DNA of 45,564 bases from Acidobacteriota bacterium (GTDB taxonomy: Bacteria > Acidobacteriota > Blastocatellia > RBC074): the NCBI GenBank assembly GCA_018268995.1, contig JAFDVL010000035.1, forward strand, positions 34,239-79,802, read 5' to 3'. Shown here in pieces: positions 1 to 8,727 of the stretch (positions are counted from its first letter, which is position 1; the number at the start of each line of letters is the position of its first letter). The notes under the pieces are model-generated. The model was not told the DNA's origin, did not search any database, and worked only from the letters and a program-made list of their open reading frames with translations. Made by a program: the position numbers and the translations under genes.

Positions 1-243
1 GCTTTTTGCTTGTTGAGAGGTGGCTTCCGCCTTTTTTCGACTTCCCTTCTGACTAAAGCGCAACACATTTGAAATGAGAGTGTTGCTAATTTGCAGCAGA
101 GCGTATTTCCTTAGTCTTCCACCTGGCCCACATCTTACTTATTCTCAGTCAGTTAGTAACTCACTTGATTTCCAGCATTCCTGGCCTGTTTCTTGCTAAG
201 ACATTCTGCTTTGAATAGCTACCCCTTTTGAATGATGGAATAA

Positions 244-1116
244 ATGACGAAACAAACGACTATCGGAAACAGCTTTACAGTCAGCGGAGTAGGCCTGCAC
301 TCAAATTCACCTGTTAATGTGCGTGTGCTTCCGGCTCCAGCCTACACCGGGTATCTTTTTCGCCGCACCGATCTAAATAATTTTGAAATCCCTGCTGCAC
401 CGCAATTCGTAGCCCACGTTAGTTATGCCACCACGCTGATGAAGTCGGGCGTCATGATTGCGACCGTCGAGCATTTGCTTTCGGCCCTGATGGGGTCTGG
501 CGTAGACAATGCCATTATCGAAGTGGATTCGCTGGAAGTTCCGATCCTGGACGGCAGCAGCGAGCAATGGATTGAGTTAATCGAACAAGCCGGAATCGTT
601 GCTCTCTCAGCGCCGCGTGCCTTTCTGAAGGTACTCAAAAAAATCGAAGTAACAGAAGGCAACCGATCTATTTCCATTTCCCCTGCCGATGAATTTCGCA
701 TTACTTGCGAGATAGATTTCAATCATCCGATGATTGGCAAGCAACGCGGCGAACTTTGTCTGTATAACGGACGAGCGGCATATGATAGCTACATTGCGAA
801 AATTGCCCCGGCGCGCACGTTCGGTTTTGTTCACGAATTAGAAATGCTGCGAAAAAGTGGTTTGTGCCAGGGCGGATCGCTGGAAAATGCGATTGCGCTG
901 ACGCCAGATGGCATGCTGAACACTGAGCCGTTGCGCTTTGCCGATGAATTTGTGCGACATAAAATTCTCGACATCATCGGCGACTTAGCCTTAGCCGGAA
1001 TGCCAATTTTAGGCCATGTCCACGCCGTTCGATCCGGCCACGGTCTTCATACAATGCTGCTCTCAAACTTGCTGCGTGACCGCGCGGCGTGGGAAGTAAC
1101 TCGACACAATGATTAA
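244..1116 (+). CDS. lpxC: UDP-3-O-acyl-N-acetylglucosamine deacetylase
   Basis: Catalyses the first committed step of lipid A synthesis, removing the N-acetyl group from UDP-3-O-acyl-GlcNAc in the cytoplasm with a catalytic zinc. The 290 aa length is close to the usual ~300. The zinc ligands fall where expected: His77 in TVEHLLSAL, and His239 with Asp243 in HKILD; His266 in SGHGLH matches the general acid histidine. The DGSS loop near residue 103 and the ARTFGF stretch near 190 are also typical. The ATG at 244 gives the standard N-terminus, with TIGNSFTVSGVGLHS matching the family's opening. It overlaps the next gene by 8 bases, so the two are probably co-transcribed. Its presence indicates an LPS-bearing outer membrane. 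Confidence 0.96.
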   Translation: MTKQTTIGNSFTVSGVGLHSNSPVNVRVLPAPAYTGYLFRRTDLNNFEIPAAPQFVAHVSYATTLMKSGVMIATVEHLLSALMGSGVDNAIIEVDSLEVPILDGSSEQWIELIEQAGIVALSAPRAFLKVLKKIEVTEGNRSISISPADEFRITCEIDFNHPMIGKQRGELCLYNGRAAYDSYIAKIAPARTFGFVHELEMLRKSGLCQGGSLENAIALTPDGMLNTEPLRFADEFVRHKILDIIGDLALAGMPILGHVHAVRSGHGLHTMLLSNLLRDRAAWEVTRHND

Positions 1117-1402
1117 TATGACTTTGGATGAGTTTCAGACTTCGCTCCAAGCCCCAACCCCACCCAAAGAATTAAGCCTCGCATTACAAGGCCTATGGCA
1201 CGATGCAAAAGGTGATTGGAATGCTGCACACGAATGCGCGCAAAATCAGGATGACGAACAAGGGGCGTGGGTGCATGCCTATTTGCACCGCAAGGAAGGC
1301 GATAAAACCAATGCCGGATATTGGTATCAGCGCGCAGGTAAGCCCTTTTCAAAAGCACCGCTGGAAATCGAATGGGAAACGATTGTGATGAGCCTACTTT
1401 GA
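1109..1402 (+). CDS. small conserved hypothetical protein, TPR/Sel1-like
   Basis: A 97 aa soluble protein with no signal peptide. The core WVHAYLHRKEGD followed by YWYQRAG is a pattern I recognise from a widespread uncharacterised family, and the helical, Sel1/TPR-like spacing suggests a small helical-repeat fold, but no function is known. The ATG at 1109 overlaps the lpxC stop; a second in-frame ATG at 1118 gives MTLDEF, which resembles the usual start of the family and may be the true one. Its last 9 bases overlap the convergent exporter gene on the other strand. Coupling to lpxC suggests co-expression, but I infer no role in lipid A synthesis. Confidence 0.75.
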   Translation: MINMTLDEFQTSLQAPTPPKELSLALQGLWHDAKGDWNAAHECAQNQDDEQGAWVHAYLHRKEGDKTNAGYWYQRAGKPFSKAPLEIEWETIVMSLL

Positions 1403-3667
1403 AGTCGCACGGAAAATCGGCGAGGTGAGGCGCGCAGGTAACAACACCAAATCCTCAACCAAACAGCCTAAAATCGTAATTGCCGACAGAATTCCAAACG
1501 TGGCGACGGGCCAGAAATTGGACAAGGAAAAGACAGCGAACGCAGCGGCAATGGCAATATTCGCATAAATAATTGGCCTGCCAGACAAACGCATACTTTC
1601 GACAATTGCATCGCGGACAGAAGCATGATGGGGCTGGATACTGCGAAAGCGCACGATGAATTGCACCGCATTGTCCACGGCTAATCCAAGCACCACGCTG
1701 GCAACCAGACTTGTCGTCATATTCAGCGGTGTTTCGCTCCAGCCCATATAACCAAAGAAAAACAACACGGGCAGCAGATTCGGCACAAGCGCGGTAATCC
1801 CGACGCGCCACGATTTAAAAAGAAGGGAAAGCACAACATAAATCGTCAGCAATGCAATGGTCACGCTCTGTAATTGCTCGCGCGCGATCATATCCGATGT
1901 GCGATTCATCAAGGCAACCGTGCCTGTAGCATACACACGAAACTCTGGCAGCAAGTCTCTGCCCTTCGCTTCGATGGAATGAACAGCCTTCGACATCGCC
2001 GCCGAACCAGTCAAGGGCGAGCGCACCAACAAGCGGGCGCGTTTGCCATCATCCGTAATAAATTTACGAAGTTGTTCCCGGTCAGACATCAGTTCGCGCA
2101 CAATCTTCTCATCCGTCGGCAGCGCATAAAATTTGGGGTCGTTATTATGAAACGCGCGATTGCCGTGCTTGATAAAATTCACAACCGAAAGCGCTTGTCC
2201 CCGACTGGCGGATTCAGCGAAGGATTGCAGTTCTTCAATGCGCGCAAGAACCTGCGGCGTTTCCAATGCGCCGTCTTTGCTGGCTTCGACGATCACATCA
2301 AAACTGATGGCTCCGGCTAATCGCTTGCCGATTTCGACCGAGCCGATGGCGGCCTCAGTGCCCGGCTTGAAAAATCCGTAATAATCCACATCTATGATTA
2401 GGCGAAAGATTCCCACAATACTCAGCAGGCACATCAAGCCCGTCACGAGGTAAAGCAATTTCTCTTTAGAAACAGCAAGGCGTCCTGTTTTTTCAAGCCC
2501 GGAAATCAATTGTCCGCCCAATCCACAATTCAATCGAACGGCCTTTTCTCCCATTACTGCCAGCACCGCCGGAACAAAGGTCAGCGAAAGAACCATCGTA
2601 AAGGTAGCACCCAACGCAGCGTAAATCGCCGTGCCTTTGATCCCCGGAATTCTGGTGAAGGCTAATGACAGAAATCCGGCGATGATCGTGAGAGCAGAAA
2701 CAATGACCGGCAAAGAAATAAAACTGAGTGCCTGATTAAGAATCCGAAATCTTGAATTTAATTCCCTGGCATCCTTCGACCGCGATTGCTCCAATGCGAT
2801 TTGATTGAAAACGTGAATCACATACGAGCATCCGATGGCTAACAGCACCGTCGGCAACATCAGACTCAAGATCGTGAATTTTGCGCCGATATGTCCCATC
2901 AAGCCAAACACCCAAAGCAACCCAATCCCCACCGTCAGCAAAGGCAGCACAACCGCAACCAGCGAGCGAAAACAAAGCCAGAGCAGGAAAGCAACCAAGA
3001 CCAAGGTCAGGGGCAAAAACAAAGTCAGATCACGGCGCAGCGTTTCGACCCCTCGCCATTGCGAAAAAGGATCGCCTGCAAAAAATGCCTGGTTGAAGCC
3101 TGCCTGCTTTGCCAGATCGTAAATTTGGGAGGTCAGCTGATAGCGCTCATCCGTGGACAATTCTGGCCGGAACAGAATATTGAGCGCGGCTGTCTTGCCA
3201 TCCTGCGAAACGATTTGCCCAACAAATAATTTGTCATTCAAGGCAATTTGACGCGCTTCGGCCAGCCGGGCGGGAACGATCCCTTGTAAATCAGGAACTA
3301 ACTTTTCCAACGTCGCGCCTTCTGCATTGCTCCGCGCAAACGGCGCATTGCTGAGGCTGATGATTTCAGCTACGCCTTTTAGTTTTTCGATTTGCTGATG
3401 TAGGGTACGAAGTTTGGCAAGATTCGCCGGGGCAAAGGCGTCATCGCTTTCGACTGCCACCACCAAAACCAAATCGTCCCCAAAACTCTTGCGAATGCTA
3501 TCGTAATCCTCTCGTTCACGGCTGTGTTCTTCGACAAACAACAAGGGCGAGACATTCAGCTCTAAGCCGTGGCGTAAGCCAGAGCCTAAAAACACAGTCA
3601 AAAGGATAACTGCAATGATAACGAGCCAGGGACGATGAATGATGAGGTGAAGGAGCGTAGATTTCAT
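1394..3667 (-). CDS. RND/MMPL superfamily exporter
   Basis: A large inner-membrane transporter of the MMPL/RND type (HpnN-like group), expected to move lipids or other hydrophobic molecules using the proton gradient. From the chosen start the protein is about 757 aa. It has one N-terminal membrane segment, a periplasmic loop (about residues 50-210), a cluster of membrane helices containing GCSYVIHVFNQ, a second periplasmic loop and a second helix cluster containing VDNAVQFIVRF. This two-fold symmetry is diagnostic. The open frame extends to 3730, but the added residues are basic and unlike the family; the ATG at 3667 (MKSTLLHLIIHRPW) puts the membrane segment at the N-terminus, though its ribosome site is weak. 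The gene lies just after a LolA-like lipoprotein gene in the same direction, a common pairing. Its 3' end overlaps the convergent small gene by 9 bases. Confidence 0.87.
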   Translation of the reverse strand: MKSTLLHLIIHRPWLVIIAVILLTVFLGSGLRHGLELNVSPLLFVEEHSREREDYDSIRKSFGDDLVLVVAVESDDAFAPANLAKLRTLHQQIEKLKGVAEIISLSNAPFARSNAEGATLEKLVPDLQGIVPARLAEARQIALNDKLFVGQIVSQDGKTAALNILFRPELSTDERYQLTSQIYDLAKQAGFNQAFFAGDPFSQWRGVETLRRDLTLFLPLTLVLVAFLLWLCFRSLVAVVLPLLTVGIGLLWVFGLMGHIGAKFTILSLMLPTVLLAIGCSYVIHVFNQIALEQSRSKDARELNSRFRILNQALSFISLPVIVSALTIIAGFLSLAFTRIPGIKGTAIYAALGATFTMVLSLTFVPAVLAVMGEKAVRLNCGLGGQLISGLEKTGRLAVSKEKLLYLVTGLMCLLSIVGIFRLIIDVDYYGFFKPGTEAAIGSVEIGKRLAGAISFDVIVEASKDGALETPQVLARIEELQSFAESASRGQALSVVNFIKHGNRAFHNNDPKFYALPTDEKIVRELMSDREQLRKFITDDGKRARLLVRSPLTGSAAMSKAVHSIEAKGRDLLPEFRVYATGTVALMNRTSDMIAREQLQSVTIALLTIYVVLSLLFKSWRVGITALVPNLLPVLFFFGYMGWSETPLNMTTSLVASVVLGLAVDNAVQFIVRFRSIQPHHASVRDAIVESMRLSGRPIIYANIAIAAAFAVFSLSNFWPVATFGILSAITILGCLVEDLVLLPARLTSPIFRATSK

Positions 3668-3754
3668 TGACAGTTGTCGCCGTTGGATGCGATGTCGGTT
3701 TGCCGGTATCCGTCGCCAAACAACTGACAACCCGCAACGGATAACGAAACACGT

Positions 3755-4633
3755 TTATTGAATCTGCTTTTGACTTGCGGCAGTTACGTTTTTGATGAGA
3801 TTAGCTTCCGTAAAAAGCGAAGCGGGCAGATTGGTGTCGTATTTCATGTTGCGCGTTTCGAGTTTTAGCTTTTGATTCCGCCCGTGATCCTCAATCTCCA
3901 TTGCGGTGATGGTTTGGTAATTCTGGATTGTTTTGACCTCACGAATTTGGATCGTTTTTGCTTTTTCTGTCGTCGAGCCATAAAGGTCAATTCGCTGAAT
4001 TTTTGTGCCGCTCGCATTATAGGCAACAACAACTTTTGGATAGCTCAGGCTCAAATCGCTTTTTGCTTTTAGCTCAATCTGCATTTCCCCTTCCGTTGCG
4101 CCCGCTGGTGTCACGACTGTGGCGTTCACCAGTTCATAGTTACCAAATTCCATTCCCAGCATTTCCTGCACGGTGCTTTTGGAACCACGGAAATTTAACG
4201 GGTTGTCAGATTTCAGGTGCGTCACTTTTTTCAATCCAGCCAGGTACGAAATCGCATCCGTTGGTTTGCCTGTCTCTTCAAAAGCCAGCAAGGCTTTCTC
4301 GCTTTCTTCGGCTGGTGCAAGCACGGTCATCAGGGTTGAGACTTTGTTGCCCTCGTACTTTCGCTGCAAACGAAAATCCATTTGCTGTGCCTTCCCCTCA
4401 GCGTCGGTGAAGGATAACCGCAGGTCGGCGGTGGAGTCTTTGCACCCGTCCTGTGTGGCTAATTGATTAATGCGCTTGGCGGCCTCGTCCTTCGGAAAAG
4501 CAGTGGTGGCCGCTGTAGCAACAGGCGTAGCGGAAGAAGTGGCATTCGGGGTTGTCGGAGTAGCCGAATCACAAGCACTGAAAAAAAATACGCCGAGGGC
4601 ACATAACAAAAGTAAGATGAAGTTATTCTTCAT
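3755..4633 (-). CDS. LolA-like outer membrane lipoprotein-sorting family protein
   Basis: A 292 aa exported lipoprotein. The N-terminus has a long hydrophobic stretch ending in FFSAC, with Cys21 as the likely lipidated residue, then a Ser/Thr/Pro/Ala-rich linker. The C-terminal half has the pattern seen in the LolA-like family PF17131: the stretch TITAMEIEDHGRNQK, then NMKYDTNLPASLFTEANL. Such proteins have a LolA-type half-barrel able to hold lipid and are commonly encoded beside RND/MMPL exporters, as here, so it probably hands a lipid substrate to or from the downstream exporter. The start ATG at 4633 is the only one giving a full signal peptide. The next gene begins within 90 bases on the same strand, so one transcript is likely. 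Confidence 0.82.
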   Translation of the reverse strand: MKNNFILLLLCALGVFFFSACDSATPTTPNATSSATPVATAATTAFPKDEAAKRINQLATQDGCKDSTADLRLSFTDAEGKAQQMDFRLQRKYEGNKVSTLMTVLAPAEESEKALLAFEETGKPTDAISYLAGLKKVTHLKSDNPLNFRGSKSTVQEMLGMEFGNYELVNATVVTPAGATEGEMQIELKAKSDLSLSYPKVVVAYNASGTKIQRIDLYGSTTEKAKTIQIREVKTIQNYQTITAMEIEDHGRNQKLKLETRNMKYDTNLPASLFTEANLIKNVTAASQKQIQ

Positions 4634-4798
4634 AAATTGCTTAAAATTCTCCTGCGGTAGTTTTTTACTGCGTTGACTTACGACACATACTTAATGATAC
4701 AAGCGTAGCGGTCAAGAGGCCTGCCCCACTAATTGCATCTTCACAGTGAAAGAAGTTACAGAAAATTTGAGACGGTGTTTGGAAATTCTGTTGTTTTT

Positions 4799-4956
4799 GA
4801 ATAGCCCAGTCGTTCACGGCTGGGTGACCACCAAACAAAGGCTCAAAGCCTGATTCAGCGGGCTTTTCGCTCGGCTTAAGCCGCTGGAGAAGGACGCCCA
4901 AAGCGTCCTCTTTGCTCTTTCCTGCATTTTCCCCAGCCGTCAACGACTGGGCTATT
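4799..4956. repeat. inverted-repeat element, family J (nested palindromes)
   Basis: Two 25-base arms at 4800-4824 and 4932-4956 are inverted copies with one mismatch. Each arm is itself a hairpin: CCCAGTCG, loop TTCA, CGGCTGGG. The interior holds three further palindromes: AGGCT-caa-AGCCT at 4839-4851, the perfect 12-mer CGGCTTAAGCCG at 4872-4883, and AGGACGC/GCGTCCT at 4891-4909. The 4634-5172 gap between two divergent operons otherwise contains only a small hairpin (CGTTCCC at 5041-5047 with GGGAACG at 5058-5064). Open frames crossing the gap are made of repeat sequence and I do not call them genes. Confidence 0.85.
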
Positions 4957-5172
4957 GAGAAAACGCAAACCACCAGCAAAGGCTGGAGAACTCAGAACGC
5001 CTGTCCACATAGGATTTCGACCTTACCAGCCAGCGCTGAACGTTCCCATCGGTTTCAGGGAACGAATGCTTCGACCATCAATTTGGCAATTCATCGCCGT
5101 CTGACGTGACACAAAAAAGATGACAGGGTATGATTCGCACGCTTAACTTTCACAAAACGAACTAGACCAACA

Positions 5173-6153
5173 ATGACTGAAAAAAATTATTTGATTACGG
5201 GAGCGCACGGCTTCATTGGGGCGTGGGTTGTCAAACGATTGCTAGCCGCCAATGCCGGGCAAGTTGTGATGTTTGATCGTAGTGCCGATCCGCGCCGTCT
5301 GCGCCTGATTATGGACGAAGACGAAATCGAACGAACGTCCTTTGTAGCGGGCGATATTACGGCAGCCAATACGCTTCCGCCGATTGTCGAGCAGCACGGC
5401 ATCACGCACATCATTCATCTGGCCGGATTGCAGGTGCCCTCCTGCAAAGCTGATCCACGGATGGGCGCGATGGTCAATGTTATCGGGACAATTAATGTCT
5501 TTGAGGCGGCGCTGCATTCGGCGGGGCAGGTAAAGCATATCGCGTATGCCAGTTCCGCAGCGGTCTTTGGGAAATCCGACGATACGCCACAAACCGAGGA
5601 CAAGGCTGGCAATACAGGTTCGCATTACGGTGCGTTCAAGCGTTGCAACGAAGACAATGCGCGAATTTATTTCCTCGACAACGGCATTAGCAGCATTGGG
5701 TTGCGCCCGCTTACGGTTTATGGCGTAGGGCGCGATTTCGGTGTCACGTCCGATCCGACCAAAGCGATGAAAGCCGCAGTGGTCGGGCGTCCCTTTCATA
5801 TTCGATTCGGCGGGCGCACGGATTTTCTGTATGCCGCCGATTGCGCTGACGCCTTTATTCGGTCGGCGGATTCAGAGCAGGAAGGCGCATTTGTTTTCAA
5901 TCTGCACGGCGAAACGGCGGCCATTGCTGACATCATCGCGGAAATCGAAACCGAAGTTCCCGCCGCAAAAGGAACCATCACGCAGGCGGAAAACATCATG
6001 CCGATTCCGGCGGAACTGGATGATTCGGCAATCATCGCCACGCTTGGCGATATTCCGCATACTTCGCTTCGGCAGGGTGTGCAGGAAACAATTGCGCGCT
6101 TCAAGGTCTTGCACGAACAAGGCAGATTGGACACGGCGGATTTGGATGTATGA
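5173..6153 (+). CDS. NAD-dependent epimerase/dehydratase (extended SDR)
   Basis: A 326 aa extended short-chain dehydrogenase. The Rossmann motif TGAHGFIG gives Gly10, Gly13 and Gly16. Asp35 at the end of the second strand suggests NAD rather than NADP. The catalytic pair is Tyr152 and Lys156 in HYGAFK, with Ser127/128 in ASSAAVFG. Family members are nucleotide-sugar epimerases, uronate or erythronate dehydrogenases and similar enzymes; the sequence alone does not name the substrate. It is the first gene of a run whose stops and starts overlap (ATGA with the next gene), followed by a sugar ABC transporter, so it more likely acts on an imported sugar or sugar acid than on a nucleotide sugar. 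I see no clear Shine-Dalgarno sequence. Confidence 0.85.
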   Translation: MTEKNYLITGAHGFIGAWVVKRLLAANAGQVVMFDRSADPRRLRLIMDEDEIERTSFVAGDITAANTLPPIVEQHGITHIIHLAGLQVPSCKADPRMGAMVNVIGTINVFEAALHSAGQVKHIAYASSAAVFGKSDDTPQTEDKAGNTGSHYGAFKRCNEDNARIYFLDNGISSIGLRPLTVYGVGRDFGVTSDPTKAMKAAVVGRPFHIRFGGRTDFLYAADCADAFIRSADSEQEGAFVFNLHGETAAIADIIAEIETEVPAAKGTITQAENIMPIPAELDDSAIIATLGDIPHTSLRQGVQETIARFKVLHEQGRLDTADLDV

Positions 6154-7295
6154 AAGCCTTAGTTCTGTACGATGCTGGGCGGATGGAGTTGCGCGACCTG
6201 CCACAACCTACGCCGCAACCACATGAAATCCTCTTGCAAGTGGGCGCGGTCGGATTGTGCGGCACCGACTTTCACATCTACGAAGGCAAGGCGAATTACA
6301 ATTTTGATACGGTAGGGCGTTGCATTCCCCTCAATGAGCAAGCCCAAATCCTCGGTCACGAGTTTTGCGGCACGGTCGTGGAAGTGGGGCGCGAAGTCAA
6401 AGACCTGAAAGTTGGCGACCGCGTCCTGATTGACCAGGGCATCAATTGCAGCAGTCGCAATCTGTTACCTGAACAATGGTGTGAATATTGTGTCACGGGC
6501 AACAGTCATCAATGTTCGCAGTACGAAGAGTTGGGGCTGACAGGAAGACAAGGCGCATTAGCCGAATTTATCGCGGTGCCCGCAGTCAACGCGATTTGCA
6601 TTGAAGGCGCGTTGTCGTTCACTGAAGCGGCATTGTGCGAGCCGCTCGGTTGCGTCATTCATGCCTCGCAGGTACAAATGAAAATGCCTGCGCGCTACAC
6701 ATTTGGCGGCGAACGACCGATCAAAACGGTGCTGATCTGCGGCGCAGGGCCGGCTGGATTGCTCTTCACGCAATATTTGCGCAATGTCGTTGGTTACAGT
6801 CGGCAACTGATCGTCAGCGAACCGAACGAAAAACGGCGCAAGCTCGCAGAAGAATACGGCGCAACGACAATTGATCCGACAGCAGTGGATATTGTAGAAG
6901 CCATCCAGGACTTGACGCAGGGCGAGCGTGTCCAGTATTTAATCGAATCAGCGGGCGTTGCCCAATTATTCACGCAAATTCCTGGGATATTACGCAAACA
7001 GGGCACGTTAATGATGTACGGTCACGGTCACCACGGCTTAGACCTGGGCGCGATGAACAGCGTGCAGTTTTTAGAACCGACGATTCTGTCTCCGTGTGGC
7101 GCATCCGGTGCGATTGACGAAAATGGAAGGCCGATCATTCACACACAGGCGCTGGATTTGCTCAGCGGTGGATTGATCAATGTTTCGCGACTGATTACGC
7201 ATCAATATTCGTCGCTCGCATCCATCTCAAAGGCGTTCACGCAAGATCGTTTTGCCAAGGACTACATTAAAGGCGTAGCAGTATTTAACCAATGA
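6150..7295 (+). CDS. zinc-dependent alcohol/sugar dehydrogenase (MDR family)
   Basis: A 381 aa medium-chain dehydrogenase of the sorbitol/threonine dehydrogenase type, expected to oxidise a sugar or polyol hydroxyl with NAD(P). Catalytic zinc ligands are Cys37 in GLCGTDFH and His70-Glu71 in GHEF. The structural zinc site is present but altered: Cys111, Cys114 and Cys122 keep the usual spacing, while the first cysteine (Cys100) lies 11 residues upstream because of an insertion. The cofactor motif GAGPAG is near residue 197. It starts with an ATGA overlap on the epimerase gene and ends with an ATGA overlap on the binding-protein gene, so the three are translationally coupled. Together with the xylulokinase-type kinase downstream, it could convert a pentitol or similar polyol to a ketose; this is inference. 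Confidence 0.88.
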   Translation: MKALVLYDAGRMELRDLPQPTPQPHEILLQVGAVGLCGTDFHIYEGKANYNFDTVGRCIPLNEQAQILGHEFCGTVVEVGREVKDLKVGDRVLIDQGINCSSRNLLPEQWCEYCVTGNSHQCSQYEELGLTGRQGALAEFIAVPAVNAICIEGALSFTEAALCEPLGCVIHASQVQMKMPARYTFGGERPIKTVLICGAGPAGLLFTQYLRNVVGYSRQLIVSEPNEKRRKLAEEYGATTIDPTAVDIVEAIQDLTQGERVQYLIESAGVAQLFTQIPGILRKQGTLMMYGHGHHGLDLGAMNSVQFLEPTILSPCGASGAIDENGRPIIHTQALDLLSGGLINVSRLITHQYSSLASISKAFTQDRFAKDYIKGVAVFNQ

Positions 7296-8278
7296 ACATT
7301 CCAACTATGAAATCCATCAAACTAGCTCTTTCTCTCGCGCTTTCACTTTCCCTGTGCCTCATTTCCCTTTCCTGCAATCGGGCAGGCGGCGGAGGCAGCG
7401 GCAAACCGCAAATCGCCGTGATTCCGAAAGGCGTTTCGCATAACTTCTGGCTTTCGATTAAAGCCGGAGCCGAAGCCGCTGGGCAGGAGCTTGGCGCGGA
7501 CATCATCTGGAAAGGCCCGGCCACCGAAACTGATTACACTGGACAGGTCAACATTGTCGAAGATGCTATCAACAAAAAAGTGGACGGCATCGTGCTTGCG
7601 CCTTCAAGCGGTGACGCATTGGTAACTCCGGCCAAAAAAGCCAAAGAGGCAGGGATCACCGTTGTGATCATTGACTCTGGCATTAACTGGGACGGATACG
7701 AAGCCTACATTTCCACCGACAATCGCAAAGGCGGGGAAATCGCGGCTGAGCGAATGGCGGAAATCATTGGTGGCAAAGGCAACGTCGCAATTTTGGGCGT
7801 CAAGAAAGGTTCAGTTTCCACCGACGAACGCGAAGAAGGCTTCAAATCGGTCATTGAGAAAAAATATCCGAACATCAAGATTGTGGACTTCCTGTACGGC
7901 GAAGCAGATCGCGCTAAATCTGCGGACAAAGCCGAAGACATCATTACGCGTCACCCTGACCTGAACGGCATCTTCGCCTCTAACGAATCTTCTGCCGTTG
8001 GCGCATTGCGCGCCATCAACGTCAAAGCCGTACAAGGCAAGGTCAAATTAGTCGGCTTCGATTCCAGCCCCGACTTAATCGCAGCAGTCAAAGGCGGAAT
8101 CATTGATTCGCTGGTCGTGCAAGACCCCTACAAAATGGGTTATGAAGGCGTCAAGGCCATCCTCAACAAAAAAGCGAACAAGCCGCTTGAGCGCAGGATG
8201 GATACGGGCGTCGAGTTGGTCAAGAAAGACAACATTGACACTCCAAAAATCCAGAACCTGATCAAAGAGCGAAAATAA
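7292..8278 (+). CDS. sugar ABC transporter substrate-binding protein (RbsB-like)
   Basis: A periplasmic sugar-binding protein of the ribose/galactose type (Peripla_BP_4), 328 aa. A hydrophobic signal sequence ends in SLSC (Cys28), a loose lipobox, followed by a Gly-rich linker. The mature protein begins [15 protein letters not shown], a typical first strand, with later family patterns [19 protein letters not shown] and [11 protein letters not shown]. The start overlaps the dehydrogenase stop by 4 bases; a second ATG at 7307 is possible and would shorten the leader by five residues. The stop is followed after two bases by a strong inverted repeat (family A), which could protect the 3' end of this part of the message and raise binding-protein yield, as REP sequences do after E. 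coli malE. Confidence 0.92.
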   Translation: MNIPTMKSIKLALSLALSLSLCLISLSCNRAGGGGSGKPQIAVIPKGVSHNFWLSIKAGAEAAGQELGADIIWKGPATETDYTGQVNIVEDAINKKVDGIVLAPSSGDALVTPAKKAKEAGITVVIIDSGINWDGYEAYISTDNRKGGEIAAERMAEIIGGKGNVAILGVKKGSVSTDEREEGFKSVIEKKYPNIKIVDFLYGEADRAKSADKAEDIITRHPDLNGIFASNESSAVGALRAINVKAVQGKVKLVGFDSSPDLIAAVKGGIIDSLVVQDPYKMGYEGVKAILNKKANKPLERRMDTGVELVKKDNIDTPKIQNLIKERK

Positions 8279-8280
8279 AA

Positions 8281-8356
8281 GGCATGGAGTACAAGCTTCA
8301 GCTTGGGTTTCAAGCCTAATCATCAAAAAGCCAAGCTAAAGCTTGTACTCCATGCC
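8281..8356. repeat. inverted-repeat element, family A copy 1
   Basis: Arms 8281-8306 and 8331-8356 are inverted copies over 26 bases with one mismatch. Each arm contains the foot GTAC followed by the hairpin AAGC-TTYA-GCTT. It begins two bases after the binding-protein stop codon. There is no T-run, so RNA stabilisation or processing is more likely than termination. Further copies lie at 15112-15210 and 41236-41310. Confidence 0.92.
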
Positions 8357-8377
8357 TTCAAAGAATTGGCGGGTTGC

Positions 8378-8386
8378 TGTTATAAT
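8378..8386 (+). promoter_or_regulatory. extended -10 promoter for the 49-aa gene
   Basis: TGT followed by a perfect TATAAT (8381-8386) forms an extended -10 element 60 bases before the ATG at 8447. The best -35 candidate, TTCAAA at 8357-8362, is weak, which is normal for extended -10 promoters. The sequence after it (CCGC, then GCTTCGCT) resembles the region downstream of the promoter at 18641-18649. Confidence 0.5.
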
Positions 8387-8446
8387 CCGCGCGCCAGCTT
8401 CGCTGTAACGACGCTAGCGTAAATAAAGTTAGAAAGGGATTCATTC

Positions 8447-8596
8447 ATGTTTGCAGGTGATTTAGAATCAGTAATTCAACCAATCATTACGTTGGGCATC
8501 GGTGGTTTAATCGGAGGCGTATTTGTTCTGGCAGTCGCTGTTTCGGTTTACTACATGGTGTATATGCAAGCCAAAAAAGATCGTAGTGAACACTAA
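8447..8596 (+). CDS. small single-span membrane protein (49 aa)
   Basis: A short gene of 49 codons between the binding-protein and ATPase genes. It is preceded by an AGAAAGGG ribosome site at 8431-8438 and by its own extended -10 promoter. The product has an amphipathic N-terminus (residues 1-12), one glycine-rich membrane helix (about 13-38, with GIGGLIGG) and a basic/acidic tail ending KKDRSEH, so the C-terminus is probably cytoplasmic. I do not recognise the family. Start, ribosome site, promoter and a plausible membrane protein all agree, which makes chance unlikely. Its place within a sugar transporter locus, like the 57-aa gene further on, suggests an accessory subunit or regulator of the transporter; that role is inference. 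Confidence 0.6.
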   Translation: MFAGDLESVIQPIITLGIGGLIGGVFVLAVAVSVYYMVYMQAKKDRSEH

Positions 8597-8598
8597 TT

Positions 8599-8683
8599 AT
8601 TAGCCACGAATGAACACGAATTGGCACGAATAGTTTCTCGCAAGAACACCTTTCGTGAAAATTTGTGTTCATTCGTGGCTAAA
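8599..8683. repeat. inverted-repeat element, family F
   Basis: The left arm starts at 8599 (TTAGCCACGAATGAACACG) and the right arm ends at 8683; the two are inverted over about 30 bases with a few mismatches. It starts three bases after the 49-aa gene stop and ends shortly before the ATPase gene. The same right-arm sequence recurs at 45536-45564, at the window edge. No GTAC foot is seen, so this family differs in design from families A, B, C and E. Confidence 0.85.
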
Positions 8684-8727
8684 AAATATTCCACATTCCG
8701 CACTCATCATTCCGCAATTAAACGTTT

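Noticed and set aside
1..243. Possible gene or tRNA before lpxC
   Set aside because: I found no convincing frame or cloverleaf in these 243 bases; they probably hold the lpxC promoter, but no clear -35/-10 pair stood out.
4665..4979. 104-codon minus-strand frame in the gap after the lipoprotein gene
   Set aside because: Most of its length is the family J repeat; its predicted protein is a translation of palindromes.
8281..8356. Rho-independent terminator after the sugar-binding protein gene
   Set aside because: The hairpin is strong but is not followed by a T-run, and transport genes continue downstream; I list it as a repeat only.
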